Assembly: GCF_000018545.1 (NCBI RefSeq) | Contig: NC_012586.1 | Coordinates: forward strand, 1,116,001-1,180,000 | Reading direction: 5' to 3' | From: Sinorhizobium fredii NGR234 | Lineage (GTDB): Bacteria; Pseudomonadota; Alphaproteobacteria; Rhizobiales; Rhizobiaceae | DNA length: 64,000 bases | Part shown: positions 27,928 to 37,265 of the stretch, in pieces | Position numbering within the stretch: position 1 is the first letter of the stretch | Layout: each line of letters opens with the position of its first letter | Translations under genes and position numbers: made by a program | The notes under the pieces: model-generated | Database searches by the model: none | What the model saw: only the letters and a program-made list of their open reading frames with translations | Told to the model about the DNA's origin: nothing

Positions 27928-28947
27928 CTACTCGCTCCGGGTGATCTTGGTGGACCGCACCGGTGTACCGGCATTTTCGACGCGGGCGTCGGCAAAGGCG
28001 ATCATGAAGGCTTGCGCGACCGGCAGCATGGCGAGGATCGCCGCCATGCCAGCCGCCTCCCTGAAAGGAATTGTCGTGACGCCGGCGATCGGCGGTTCGC
28101 CCGATGCATCGAAGACGACGACCGGCGAACCGGCTTGCGCCGCGGAAACGGCCATCGCGGCAACGAGCCCGGCGGTCGGATCGGCGGCGCGGAAGAGTAT
28201 GACGCCGACCGAGGGCCCCATCATCTCCATCGGCCCATGCCGCAACTGTCCGCCTTCGAGCGAGAAGCAAGGCAGGCGCGACAGTTCGGTGAGGCCGAGC
28301 GCGATCGCTTCGGCAAGACCCTGCAGCCGGCGGCCGGAGGTCACGACGGCGCGAACGTCGGCGAGTGCGGTGAGCGCGGCCTCAATGCCGGGAGATTCCG
28401 GTGCCTTGAGAGCACGAAGCGCCTCGGTCGGATCGACGCCGAGGGCGGAAAGGATCGCGAAATGCAGCGCAAAGCTGATCGTCAGGCTGCGCGTCGCGGC
28501 GAAAGCCTGTTCGCTGCCGCCCGCGCCGATAAGCGAAGGCACGGTTTTCGCCAGCGAGGAGCTCGCCTCGAGCGTCAGCCCGAATGTCTCGGGCGTGCCG
28601 CCTTTCGTCTCCTCGAACCAGCGCAGCACCTCGGCGCTTTCGCCGGATTGCGAGGTGATGAGGATGGTCTTTGCGTCGACGGTCAAGGGCTGGCCGAGTT
28701 GCTCGGAAAGCGGCAGGGCGATGGCGTCGATGCCAAGGGCGCGATAGAGCGGCTCGACGGCGCGGCCGACCGCATGCGAACCGCCCATGCCCAAGAGCAG
28801 AAGCCGGCTGGTGGACTGCAGCGATGCGGCGATCCGTGCCGCAAGCGCCGACGCTCCCTCATAGGAAGCAAGGGCATCGGCATGCTGACGGGCCATTTCG
28901 CGATCGATCGCGACGAGCCCGTCTGGACGTTGCTTCGAGCTACGCAT
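27928..28947 (-). CDS. SIS-domain protein, probable sugar-phosphate deglycase/isomerase (FrlB/FraB/AgaS-like)
   Basis: A 339-residue protein with two SIS (sugar isomerase) domains. The first has LLLGMGGSHAVGRAVEPL (about 50-67) and TSQSGESAEV for phosphate binding. Glu221 and His237, in LTELSRLP and LRHGPMEMM, are 16 residues apart. That is the spacing I recall for the catalytic pair in GlmS isomerase and in the FraB/FrlB deglycases. I prefer the ATG at 28947 because AAAGGG lies six bases upstream; an ATG at 28953 overlaps the permease stop. With the adjacent PfkB kinase it suggests cleavage of a phosphorylated amino-sugar or Amadori compound. Confidence 0.8.
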   Translation of the reverse strand: MRSSKQRPDGLVAIDREMARQHADALASYEGASALAARIAASLQSTSRLLLLGMGGSHAVGRAVEPLYRALGIDAIALPLSEQLGQPLTVDAKTILITSQSGESAEVLRWFEETKGGTPETFGLTLEASSSLAKTVPSLIGAGGSEQAFAATRSLTISFALHFAILSALGVDPTEALRALKAPESPGIEAALTALADVRAVVTSGRRLQGLAEAIALGLTELSRLPCFSLEGGQLRHGPMEMMGPSVGVILFRAADPTAGLVAAMAVSAAQAGSPVVVFDASGEPPIAGVTTIPFREAAGMAAILAMLPVAQAFMIAFADARVENAGTPVRSTKITRSE

Positions 28948-28949
28948 GA

Positions 28950-29795
28950 TCATCCCTTTACGCCGCCGCTGGTGAGCCCGGAAATCAGGGCGCGTTGCAT
29001 GATGAGGCCGATCAGCACCGGGGGCAGGGCGGCGAGCACCCCGGCGGTTGCGATCAATCCGTAATCGGAAACACGGCCGCCGGCGAGATCGGCAATGGCG
29101 ACGGTCAAGGTCTTGGCGCGCAGGTCGGAGGTGAAGAGCAGCGCATAGAAGAACTCGTCCCAGGCAAGCAGGAAAGCGAAGAGCGCCGAAGTTGCCATGA
29201 CGGGAGCGGCGAGCGGCAGCGTCAGCAGCCTGAGGATCTGGTCGAGCCGCGCGCCGTCGATCATTGCAGCGCTCTCGATCTCCTTCGGTATGGCATCGAA
29301 GCCGGATTTGAGGAGCCAGGTGGTGAAGGGAGCGAGAATGGTGAGGTAGACGAGCGCCAGCCCGAAGACCGAATTCAGCAGGCCGAAATAGGCAAGGCCC
29401 ATATAGAGCGGCACGGCAAGCGCCACCGGCGGCAGCATATAGGTAGCGATCACCGCATAGAGTGACCAGGAAACGGCCGGCGTCCGCGACACCGCCCAGG
29501 CCGCCGGGATGGCGACCGCGACCGCGGCGAGCGTCGCCATGCCGGCGACTTGGAGGCTGTTGACGAGCGAGGCGATGAAGGCGGCGCCGGCACTGTTCTC
29601 GACGGCCGAAAGCAGCGTGCGATAACGGGAGAGGTCGATTTCGCTCGGCCACCAGTTGAGCGGCTTGGCACTGAGATCGGCGGCCGGCGAAATGCTCATG
29701 ATGAACAGCCACAGGACCGGCGCCAGGATCACCGCGGCGAGAAGCAGGGCGCTGGCATAGACGAAGGCGGTAAAGAGCGGGCTCTGGCGTTCCAT
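28950..29795 (-). CDS. Sugar ABC transporter permease 2 (CUT1, MalG type)
   Basis: A 281-residue permease with six membrane segments. The EAA loop reads EIESAAMIDGARLDQILRLLTLPLAAP, followed by FLLAWDEFFYALLFTSD, as in MalG/UgpE relatives. The ATG shares one base with the stop of permease 1, and the stop touches the SIS gene start. The protein works as the second half of the membrane channel. Confidence 0.92.
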   Translation of the reverse strand: MERQSPLFTAFVYASALLLAAVILAPVLWLFIMSISPAADLSAKPLNWWPSEIDLSRYRTLLSAVENSAGAAFIASLVNSLQVAGMATLAAVAVAIPAAWAVSRTPAVSWSLYAVIATYMLPPVALAVPLYMGLAYFGLLNSVFGLALVYLTILAPFTTWLLKSGFDAIPKEIESAAMIDGARLDQILRLLTLPLAAPVMATSALFAFLLAWDEFFYALLFTSDLRAKTLTVAIADLAGGRVSDYGLIATAGVLAALPPVLIGLIMQRALISGLTSGGVKG

Positions 29796-30676
29796 CACGA
29801 AGCTCCTGCGGCCCGGCGGAGCAGCGCGGCGTAGGCAACGGCGAGAACGGTGACGAGCAGGGTAACGATCAGCGCCAGCGACGCCCCGGAGCCGGCCCGC
29901 TGGAAGGAGAAGGCTTCCTGGTAGACGAGGATCGACAGCGTGCGCGTACTGTTCGCCGGTCCGCCGCGCGTCATCACCCAGATGATGTCGAACACCTTGA
30001 AGGCCTCGATCGTGCGCAGCACGAGGGCGACAAGCAGAGGGCCGGCGAGATAGGGCATGACGACGAAGCGGAACCGGTTGAGCGGACCGGCGCCGTCGAC
30101 CAGGGCAGCGGCGGTAATGTCGCGGGGGACGGCCTGCAACGCGGCCAGCGCGATCAGCGCCACCAGGGGAAAGTTCTTCCAGCAATCCGCGACGATCAGG
30201 GCGGTCAGCGCCGAGCCCGGTTCGCCGAGCCAGGAGCGATAGCTGTCGATCAGGCCGAGCTGGGTGAGCGCCGCATTGAGCGCGCCATATTCCGGATTGT
30301 AGATCAGCCGCCAGAGCGTCGCGTTGACGACCGTCGGCAGGGCCCAGGGCAGGATCATCAGGGCTCGAAGTGCCGTTCGGCCCCGGAACTGCTGGTTTAG
30401 GAGAAGAGCCGCAAGGACGCCGAGCACCATTTCGGCGGCGACCGAGACGACGGCAAACCAGGTCGTCGTGACAAGTGCCCTTTGGAAGTTCGAGCCCGTC
30501 AGCACCTTGGCATAATTGTCGATGCCGACGAAGCTTCCCGCCGTGCCGACAAGCTTGGCGTCGGTAAAGGAGAGCCGCACCGTATCGACGAGCGGCCAGC
30601 CGATCACCGAAACCATCACCACGAGCAGCGGCAGCATCAGCAGCCAGGCGCGTGTTGAAATCCAGGTGCCGGACAT
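29795..30676 (-). CDS. Sugar ABC transporter permease 1 (CUT1, MalF type)
   Basis: A 293-residue permease with six membrane segments and the loop DITAAALVDGAGPLNRFRFVVMPYLAGP. The segment IEAFKVFDIIWVMTRGGPANST is the usual MalF/UgpA signature. I chose the ATG at 30676 (MSGTWISTRAW) over one 45 bases upstream, which would add a basic tail. It follows the binding-protein gene across an intercistronic hairpin. Confidence 0.92.
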   Translation of the reverse strand: MSGTWISTRAWLLMLPLLVVMVSVIGWPLVDTVRLSFTDAKLVGTAGSFVGIDNYAKVLTGSNFQRALVTTTWFAVVSVAAEMVLGVLAALLLNQQFRGRTALRALMILPWALPTVVNATLWRLIYNPEYGALNAALTQLGLIDSYRSWLGEPGSALTALIVADCWKNFPLVALIALAALQAVPRDITAAALVDGAGPLNRFRFVVMPYLAGPLLVALVLRTIEAFKVFDIIWVMTRGGPANSTRTLSILVYQEAFSFQRAGSGASLALIVTLLVTVLAVAYAALLRRAAGAS

Positions 30677-30717
30677 CGATGAAACCTTTGCTCGTCGGTA
30701 TGGAATGGATTCGGTTC

Positions 30718-30764
30718 GCAAACAGGCCCCGGACGGGATGCGTTCGGGGCCTGGGTCCGTTTGC
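30718..30764 (-). terminator. Intercistronic stem-loop after the sugar-binding protein gene
   Basis: AGGCCCCG (30724-30731) and CGGGGCCT (30745-30752) form a perfect 8-base-pair stem. Flanking GCAAAC (30718-30723) and GTTTGC (30759-30764) extend it beyond a 6-base bulge. It lies directly after the binding-protein stop and 40 bases before the permease start. It probably stabilises the upstream mRNA and lowers expression of the permeases. Confidence 0.6.
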
Positions 30765-32003
30765 TTAGAGGCCGCTGTTTTCCGCGGCCGTCTTCAGCGC
30801 ATCCTCCGGCGATGTCTGGCCGAGAAGCGCTTCCTGGATCGCCTGCTGCAGGGCGGTCGAAAGCTCCTGATATTTCGGCGTCGTCGGACGGGGATACATG
30901 GCGGCAAGGCCGAGCTTCGCCGCGGCGATCAGCTCTTCCTGACCCTTGGTGACGCTCGCGTCTTCATAGGAGGAGGCCCAGATCGGCAGGCTGAGCTTCG
31001 CATAGGCGTTCTGCGTTTCCTGCGAGGTCATGTGGACGATATATTTCCACGCCTCTTCGGGATGCTTGCTGGTTGCGGTGATGCCCAGCCCCATCGAGCC
31101 GTTGACGGCGGAAACTTCGCTCTTGCCGGCGACACCCGGAGCCGGAACGACGCCGACCTTGCCGGCCACCTTGCTTTCCTTGGGATCGTTGGCGAGATTG
31201 TACATGTAGGTCCAGTTGAGCGCGAAAGCGGCTTCGCCGTTCTGGAAGACCTTGCGCACATCCTCCTCGAGGAATTCTTTCGAGTTCGGATTGGTCAGTC
31301 CGGAGGTGTAGCTTGTAACCATGTAGTTCAGCGCATCGAGACCACCGCCGCTGGTGAAGGCAGGTTTGCCGCCGTCGAGGAACTTGCCGCCATAGGCGCT
31401 GACCAGCGTCGTGTAGTCGCAAATCGCAGCCTCGGCCTGAGACCAGCTCCAGGCGATCGGGGTCTGGAGGATCCCTTTGTCCTTGATCGTCTTTGCCTGC
31501 TCGGCAAGCTCGTCCCAGGTCTTCGGCGGCGTCTTGATGCCCGCTTTCTCGAGGATTTCCTTGTTGTAGAACAGGTATTTGGTGTCGAGGATCCACGGCA
31601 TGCCGTAGCGCTTGCCGTCGTACTCGACCGTCGTCCAGGCGCCCGGCAGGATGCCCTTGTTCATCTCGTCGGTGACGCGGTCCGTGACATCGACGAGCAC
31701 CTTGTTGCTGGCATATTCCGCCGGCCAGATCACGTCGAACAGGACGACGTCGTAGCCGCCGCCGGAGCCCTGCGCCAGCACCGTCTTGTCGTGCAGACCC
31801 TCGTACGGGACGAATTCCAGATTGACCTTCAGGTCCGGGTTGGCCTTCGTGAAGGCCTCCGTCATGGCACGCACATCGGCCTCGCTATAGGCGGCCTGCG
31901 CCATGAACAAGGCGTTGAGGGTCGTTTCCGCGTAGGCCTGGCCGGCGAAGGTGAGGCCGAGAAGTGTCGCCCCCAGTAAGGCATTGCGAGTGGATTTCAA
32001 CAT
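30765..32003 (-). CDS. Sugar ABC transporter substrate-binding protein (CUT1 family)
   Basis: A 412-residue exported binding protein. The signal peptide MLKSTRNALLGATLLGLTFA ends at GQAYA. The mature part has features of the family-1 extracellular binding proteins (VNLEFVPYEGLHDKTVLAQ, DVVLFDVIWPAEYASNKVL, NGSMGLGITATSKHPEEAWKYI). The ATG at 32003 has GGAGG five bases upstream. It is the first gene of the operon and captures the unknown sugar or sugar-amine in the periplasm. Confidence 0.93.
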   Translation of the reverse strand: MLKSTRNALLGATLLGLTFAGQAYAETTLNALFMAQAAYSEADVRAMTEAFTKANPDLKVNLEFVPYEGLHDKTVLAQGSGGGYDVVLFDVIWPAEYASNKVLVDVTDRVTDEMNKGILPGAWTTVEYDGKRYGMPWILDTKYLFYNKEILEKAGIKTPPKTWDELAEQAKTIKDKGILQTPIAWSWSQAEAAICDYTTLVSAYGGKFLDGGKPAFTSGGGLDALNYMVTSYTSGLTNPNSKEFLEEDVRKVFQNGEAAFALNWTYMYNLANDPKESKVAGKVGVVPAPGVAGKSEVSAVNGSMGLGITATSKHPEEAWKYIVHMTSQETQNAYAKLSLPIWASSYEDASVTKGQEELIAAAKLGLAAMYPRPTTPKYQELSTALQQAIQEALLGQTSPEDALKTAAENSGL

Positions 32004-32123
32004 TGCTGCCTCCAATAGCTGATCGTTCCAGTCTGCATGCGAGAAATCCGTCGCTCGTCGCGACGGCCGTCGACAAATCGATCGAAGCGTTTGCGGCTCC
32101 GTCGCCGCTTTCGTCGGTTCCCC

Positions 32124-32164
32124 GAGGTCTTTCGACCTCTTATTAAGTCAATTGTCTTGACTTA
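32124..32164. promoter_or_regulatory. Two palindromes between the ROK regulator and the sugar operon
   Basis: The stronger palindrome is TAAGTCAA (32144-32151), five bases, then TTGACTTA (32157-32164), a perfect 8-base dyad. A second perfect dyad, GAGGTC-TTTC-GACCTC, is at 32124-32139. Both lie in the divergent intergenic region, and the first contains TTGACT boxes in both directions. ROK repressors bind AT-rich dyads of this size, so this is the likely operator for the regulator at 32208 and the operon on the minus strand. Confidence 0.6.
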
Positions 32165-32207
32165 TTTCTTGTTGAATATTCTAGATGTGTCAAGCGGCAT
32201 TTGTGGG

Positions 32208-33437
32208 ATGAACGGGATGCGCCCGATCCGGGCCAAGAGCGGCACCAATCAGGAGGGCGCAAGCGCCCATAATCGGCGCGTCATGATCGACGCGCTCCGG
32301 GTGAACGGGCAATTGTCGCGCGCCGACCTTGCGCGCGCGACGGCGCTCACCAAGCAGGCCGTTTCCAACATCATCGAGGATCTCGAGCGCGACGGGCTTG
32401 TCGCCTCGCTCGCCGCCGTGCGCAAGGGGCGGGGGCAGCCCTCGACCCCCTATCGGTTGGTCCCAGAGGGCGCCTTTGCCATCGGCCTGCAGATCGACCG
32501 GCATGTGACGCGCACGATCGCGGTCGATCTCGTCGGTGCGGTGCTTGCCCGGGGCGAGGCGAACCTGCCCGCCGGAGGGCCGGACGAGGGGACCGAGACC
32601 ATCCTCTCGCTTATCGACAAGACGCGACGGGAGCTGGCTGAGGTGGCGCCGCAGTCGAAAGACCGCCTCGTCGGGCTCGGTGTCGCCATGCCCGGGCCGT
32701 TCGGCATCGATACCGATCCGGCTGACCCCTGGATGATGGCCCTCTGGCAGCGCTTCCCGCTGGCGGAGACCTTGGCGCTCGGAACCGGTCTCGATGTTCG
32801 CCTGCAGAACGACTCGGCCGCGGCGGCGACGGCGGAAAAGATGGTCGGCGCCGCCCATGGCCTGGATCAGGCGATCTGCATCTATGTCGGCTACGGCATT
32901 GGCGCAGGGCTGATCCTCGACGGAGAGCTTTATCGCGGCGCCAATGGCAATGCCGGCGAGATCGGCATGATCCTCAGCCGGCCGGAAAACGGGACCGAAG
33001 ATCAGCGCGCACCGCTCGAGCACCGGGCGTCGATCGCCTCGCTTTGCAAGATCCTGGATCTCGACCCGGCCGGTCCCGAGCTTTATCGCCACCTGGACGA
33101 TGTCGCCGCCGCATCGGACGCGAGAATTGCCGCCTGGATCACCGAGGCCGCCTATGAACTGCGGCGCGCCGTGCAGATCCTCGAGACGATTTTCGATCCG
33201 CAGACGATCGTGCTCTGCGGCGGCATGCCGCCTGGGCTCGCCCGCCGGCTGATCGACGCCATCCATCCCTTGCTGCCGTCGATCGCCGAGCGGAGGATGC
33301 GAAGCGCGCCGCGTCTGCAGCTTGGTTTCACCGACCCCTGGGCGGTTGCGATCGGAGCTGCGGCCGAGCCGATCAGCCGGACCTTCGACCCCAGTTTCTC
33401 CGCCATTCTGAAGACGAGATCGGTCGGTTCCGCCTGA
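32208..33437 (+). CDS. ROK-family transcriptional regulator
   Basis: A 409-residue regulator. The winged helix-turn-helix is at about 22-62 (MIDALRVNGQLSRADLARAT, then TKQAVSNIIEDLERDGLV). The C-terminal ROK domain has LGVAMPGPFGID and YVGYGIGAGLILDG. The region that normally carries the sugar-contacting His and the zinc-binding CxCGxxGCxE cluster reads NAGEIGMILSRPENG and has neither. The start is uncertain between ATG 32208 and 32217. It is divergent from the sugar operon and presumably represses it until a ligand binds. Confidence 0.88.
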   Translation: MNGMRPIRAKSGTNQEGASAHNRRVMIDALRVNGQLSRADLARATALTKQAVSNIIEDLERDGLVASLAAVRKGRGQPSTPYRLVPEGAFAIGLQIDRHVTRTIAVDLVGAVLARGEANLPAGGPDEGTETILSLIDKTRRELAEVAPQSKDRLVGLGVAMPGPFGIDTDPADPWMMALWQRFPLAETLALGTGLDVRLQNDSAAAATAEKMVGAAHGLDQAICIYVGYGIGAGLILDGELYRGANGNAGEIGMILSRPENGTEDQRAPLEHRASIASLCKILDLDPAGPELYRHLDDVAAASDARIAAWITEAAYELRRAVQILETIFDPQTIVLCGGMPPGLARRLIDAIHPLLPSIAERRMRSAPRLQLGFTDPWAVAIGAAAEPISRTFDPSFSAILKTRSVGSA

Positions 33438-33466
33438 CCGGAGGTCGCCGCGATCGGGTTGTTACT

Positions 33467-33495
33467 TGAAATATTAGTGATATGGGGCTTAAATG
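33467..33495 (+). promoter_or_regulatory. Putative promoter of the sulfate-activation/polysaccharide operon
   Basis: TTGAAA (33467-33472) and TTAAAT (33490-33495) are separated by 17 bases, a good fit to a housekeeping promoter. The predicted leader is about 120 bases and contains short hairpins (CGCC-TTTC-GGCG near 33498, and CACCC/GGGTG near 33543-33562). A ribosome site GAGGGG precedes the cysD ATG. No recognisable riboswitch is seen. Confidence 0.5.
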
Positions 33496-33622
33496 TCGCC
33501 TTTCGGCGAAGCTGTTTCAGCCGCCATGCGATTGCCGGCAGACACCCAATTCTTCATGGGTGGCGCATTCGATAAATGCATAGAGAAAAGTTTCATTTTG
33601 AGAAAGTCAGAGGGGTTGCGGC

Positions 33623-34522
33623 ATGTCTCTTGCCAACCTTCGGCGACTTGAAGCTGAAGCCATTCATGTCCTTCGAGAAGTAGTCGCGACATTCTCTAAC
33701 CCGGTTGTCCTCTACTCGATCGGAAAGGACTCGTCCGTACTCCTGCATCTGGCGCTGAAGGCGTTCTACCCGGCAAAGCCGCCGTTTCCATTCCTGCATG
33801 TGGACACGACGTGGAAGTTCCGGGAGATGATCGCGTTTCGCGATCGGATGGCGCGGGAGCTCGGCTTCAATCTTCTCGTGCATACCAACCAGGACGGCGT
33901 CGACCAGGGCATCGGCCCGTTTACGCACGGCTCCAACCTGCACACTCACGTCATGAAGACCATGGCACTCAGGCAGGCCCTGGAGAACTACCGGTTCGAC
34001 GCGGCGCTCGCCGGCGCTCGGCGGGACGAGGAGAAGTCGCGCGCCAAGGAGCGCATGTTCTCGATCCGCAACGCCCAGCATGGCTGGGACCCGAAGCGCC
34101 AGCGGCCCGAGATGTGGAAGACCTACAACACCCGCGTCGGCGCCGGCGAGACGATGCGGGTGTTTCCCCTCTCCAATTGGACCGAGTTCGATATCTGGCA
34201 ATACATCCTTCAGGAAAACATCCCGATCGTGCCGCTCTATTTTGCGGCGCGCCGGCCGGTGGTGAGCCGCGACGGCATGCTGATCATGGTCGACGACGAT
34301 CGCATGCCGCTCGCACCGGGCGAAGAGGTGATGGACCGGATGGTCCGCTTCCGTACCCTCGGTTGTTATCCACTGACCGGCGCGTTCGATTCCGAGGCTG
34401 CCACGGTTCCGGACATATTGCGCGAAATGCTGACGGTGCGCACCTCCGAACGGCTGAGTCGGCTGATCGACACGGACGAGGCCGGCGCCATGGAGAAAAA
34501 GAAGCGCGAGGGGTACTTCTGA
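33623..34522 (+). CDS. cysD: Sulfate adenylyltransferase small subunit
   Basis: A 299-residue ATP-sulfurylase catalytic subunit that makes adenosine 5'-phosphosulfate from ATP and sulfate with CysN. The PP-loop motif is [18 protein letters not shown], followed by [13 protein letters not shown]. The downstream [14 protein letters not shown] and [15 protein letters not shown] are standard CysD segments. It is the first gene of a seven-gene operon. Its stop and the cysN start share one base (TGATG). Confidence 0.96.
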   Translation: MSLANLRRLEAEAIHVLREVVATFSNPVVLYSIGKDSSVLLHLALKAFYPAKPPFPFLHVDTTWKFREMIAFRDRMARELGFNLLVHTNQDGVDQGIGPFTHGSNLHTHVMKTMALRQALENYRFDAALAGARRDEEKSRAKERMFSIRNAQHGWDPKRQRPEMWKTYNTRVGAGETMRVFPLSNWTEFDIWQYILQENIPIVPLYFAARRPVVSRDGMLIMVDDDRMPLAPGEEVMDRMVRFRTLGCYPLTGAFDSEAATVPDILREMLTVRTSERLSRLIDTDEAGAMEKKKREGYF

Positions 34523-36423
34523 TGTCGTATCTTCAATCAGTGCCGCCACACGACCTGGCGGCGCATCTCGCCGATCACGACGGCAAGTCGGTGCTGCGCT
34601 TCATCACCTGCGGCTCCGTCGACGATGGCAAGTCGACGCTGATCGGCCGTCTGCTCGTCGATGCCAAGCTGATCTTCGAGGACCAGTTGGCGAATCTCGG
34701 CCGGGTCGGTACTTCGGCCGGCGCCAATGGCGAGGAAGTCGACCTTGCTTTGCTGCTCGACGGGCTCGAGGCCGAGCGCGAGCAGGGCATCACCATCGAC
34801 GTCGCCTACCGCTATTTCGCCACGGCGAAGCGCAAATTCATCGTTGCCGACACGCCTGGCCACGAGGAATATACCCGCAACATGGTAACCGGCGCTTCGA
34901 CAGCCGATCTCGCCGTCATCCTCATCGATAGCCACCAGGGAATTCTCACGCAGACCCGGCGCCATTCCTATATCGCTTCGCTGCTCGGCATCCGCCATGT
35001 CGTCCTGGCGGTCAACAAGTTCGACCTCGTCGAATTCCGTCAATCGGTCTTCGACGCGATCGCCCGCGATTATCGGGCTTTCGCGAAGAAACTCGGCTTT
35101 GTCAGCATCCAGCCGATCCCCATCTCGGCGCGGTTCGGCGACAACGTCATTTCGGCATCGCAGAACACGCCCTGGTACAAGGGGCCGGCGCTCCTCGAAT
35201 ACCTGGAGACGGTGCAACTCGATCCACCCGAGGCGGAGAGACCCTTCCGCCTCCCGGTGCAACTGGTCATGCGCCCCAACGCCGATTTCCGCGGCTATGC
35301 CGGGCAGATCGCTTCCGGCCGGATCTCGGTCGGCGATCCGGTCGTCGTCGCGAAATCCGGGCAGCACTCGTCGGTCAAGGCGATCGTCACCTTCGACGGC
35401 AATCTGGTGACGGCCGCCGAGGGCGAGGCTGTAACGCTCGTCCTTGCCAACGAGGTCGACGCCGCGCGCGGCAACATGCTGGTGTCACCTGCCGCGCGGC
35501 CCTTCGTGGCGGACCAGTTCCAGGCACATGTCATCTGGTTCGATGCCAGTCCAATGCTGCCCGGGCGCAGCTATATTCTCAGGACCGAGACGGACAGCGT
35601 CAGCGCGACGGTTACGACGCTCAAGCATCGGGTGAGCATCAACAGTTTTGCCCGCGAGGCGGCGAAGTCCTTGCAGATGAACGAAGTGGGCGTCTGCAAC
35701 ATCTCGACGCAGGCGCCGATCGTCTTCGACGCCTACAAGGACAACAGGGCGACCGGCAATTTCGTCTTCGTCGACCGGGCCACCAACGCGACGGTCGGCG
35801 CTGGCATGATCGATTTCCCGCTCAGGCGCGCCGACAACGTGCATTGGCAGGCGACCGACGTGAACAAGGCGGCGCGTTCGGCAATGAAGAGCCAGCGCCC
35901 GGCCGTCCTGTGGTTCACCGGTCTTTCCGGTTCGGGCAAGTCAACGATCGCCAACGCGCTCGACCGGCTCCTGCATGCCCGCGGCAAGCACACCTACATG
36001 CTCGACGGCGACAATGTGCGCCACGGGCTCAACCGCGACCTTGGCTTCACCGAAGCCGATCGCGTCGAGAATATCCGCCGTGTTGCCGAGGTCGCCAAGC
36101 TGATGGCCGATGCCGGGCTGATCGTGCTTGTCTCGTTCATTTCGCCGTTCCGCGGCGAGCGCCGGATGGCGCGCGAATTGATGGAGGAGGGCGAGTTCAT
36201 CGAAATTTTCGTCGACACGCCGCTCGAGGAATGCGCGCGACGCGACCCGAAGGGGCTTTACGAAAAGGCGTTGGCCGGCAAGATCGCCAACTTTACCGGC
36301 GTTTCTTCGCCCTACGAAATGCCCGAAAACCCGGAACTGCATCTGAAGACGGTCGAGGCGGACCCGACTGCCCTTGCCCTGAAGATCGAGGCATTCCTCG
36401 ACAGACAAATGGAGGATAGATGA
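34522..36423 (+). CDS. cysN: Bifunctional sulfate adenylyltransferase large subunit / APS kinase (CysN-CysC fusion, NodQ-like)
   Basis: A 633-residue fusion. The N-terminal GTPase domain (about 1-440) has [21 protein letters not shown] and NKFD and drives APS formation with CysD. The C-terminal APS kinase domain has P-loop GLSGSGKST at 467-475 and the [16 protein letters not shown] motif, and makes PAPS. This fusion is known from rhizobial NodQ, where PAPS feeds sulfotransferases. Because rhizobial cysteine synthesis is reported to use APS directly, the kinase domain points to sulfation. Coupled by overlap to cysD and cysQ. Confidence 0.96.
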   Translation: MSYLQSVPPHDLAAHLADHDGKSVLRFITCGSVDDGKSTLIGRLLVDAKLIFEDQLANLGRVGTSAGANGEEVDLALLLDGLEAEREQGITIDVAYRYFATAKRKFIVADTPGHEEYTRNMVTGASTADLAVILIDSHQGILTQTRRHSYIASLLGIRHVVLAVNKFDLVEFRQSVFDAIARDYRAFAKKLGFVSIQPIPISARFGDNVISASQNTPWYKGPALLEYLETVQLDPPEAERPFRLPVQLVMRPNADFRGYAGQIASGRISVGDPVVVAKSGQHSSVKAIVTFDGNLVTAAEGEAVTLVLANEVDAARGNMLVSPAARPFVADQFQAHVIWFDASPMLPGRSYILRTETDSVSATVTTLKHRVSINSFAREAAKSLQMNEVGVCNISTQAPIVFDAYKDNRATGNFVFVDRATNATVGAGMIDFPLRRADNVHWQATDVNKAARSAMKSQRPAVLWFTGLSGSGKSTIANALDRLLHARGKHTYMLDGDNVRHGLNRDLGFTEADRVENIRRVAEVAKLMADAGLIVLVSFISPFRGERRMARELMEEGEFIEIFVDTPLEECARRDPKGLYEKALAGKIANFTGVSSPYEMPENPELHLKTVEADPTALALKIEAFLDRQMEDR

Positions 36424-37223
36424 CGCCCCTTTGCGAACTCTTCGAGCGTATCGCGCTCGAGGCCGGCGCGTCGATCCTCGCCGTCTACGAGGCGGGTCCG
36501 ACCGTGTGCTACAAGGATGATCATTCACCGGTGACCGAGGCGGATGAGCGAGCCGAAGCCATCATTCTCGGCCACCTGGCGGCAGCCTTCCCGCACATTC
36601 CGGTCGTTGCCGAGGAGGCCGTCGCCTCAGGCTGCGTCCCCGATATCAGTTGTGGCACGTTCTTCCTGGTCGATCCGCTCGACGGCACGAAGGAATTCAT
36701 CAACCGGCGCGACGACTTCACCGTCAATATCGCCCTTGTCGAGGGCAACCTTCCCGTAGCCGGCGTCGTCTATGCCCCGGCGCAGCGTTGCGCCTATGTC
36801 GCCGACAAAGGCCGGGCCGAGAAGCTCGTCTTCGGCGCCGGCGCCATGGTTGGACATCGGCAGGCGATCCGGGTGCGGCCCCGTGGCCCGGCGCTGACCG
36901 CTGTCGCCAGCCGCTCCCACAACTGCTCCGAGACCGAGGCGTTCCTCGCCGGCCACGGCGTCAAGGATTGTACCTCCGTCGGCTCGTCGCTCAAGTTCTG
37001 CCTGCTCGCCGAAGGCAGGGCGGATGTCTATCCGCGTTTCGGCCGGACCATGGAATGGGACACGGCGGCGGGCCATGCGGTGCTCAACGCCGCCGGCGGG
37101 TCGGTCGTCCGGTTGGACGGTTCGCGCCTGCCTTACGGCAAGATGAAGCAGGCTGACGACAGCGACTTCGCAAATCCGCATTTCGTCGCCTGGGCGGATA
37201 TGTCTCCGTTGACGGTTCCTTAG
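36420..37223 (+). CDS. cysQ: 3'(2'),5'-bisphosphate nucleotidase
   Basis: A 267-residue inositol-monophosphatase-fold enzyme. It shows VAEEAV, the metal-binding [22 protein letters not shown] (about 81-102) and the C-terminal [17 protein letters not shown]. CysQ hydrolyses PAP, the by-product inhibitor of sulfotransferases, to AMP. Its place directly after cysNC, in an ATGA overlap, supports a PAPS-using pathway rather than inositol metabolism. Confidence 0.94.
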   Translation: MTPLCELFERIALEAGASILAVYEAGPTVCYKDDHSPVTEADERAEAIILGHLAAAFPHIPVVAEEAVASGCVPDISCGTFFLVDPLDGTKEFINRRDDFTVNIALVEGNLPVAGVVYAPAQRCAYVADKGRAEKLVFGAGAMVGHRQAIRVRPRGPALTAVASRSHNCSETEAFLAGHGVKDCTSVGSSLKFCLLAEGRADVYPRFGRTMEWDTAAGHAVLNAAGGSVVRLDGSRLPYGKMKQADDSDFANPHFVAWADMSPLTVP

Positions 37224-37265
37224 GACCGCCGGCGGTTCGCAGGCACCGGCCAAGAGGAAATTCTC

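Noticed and set aside
33496..33622. Possible riboswitch in the leader of the cysD operon
   Set aside because: Only short unrelated hairpins are seen; no SAM-type or other known riboswitch core could be recognised.
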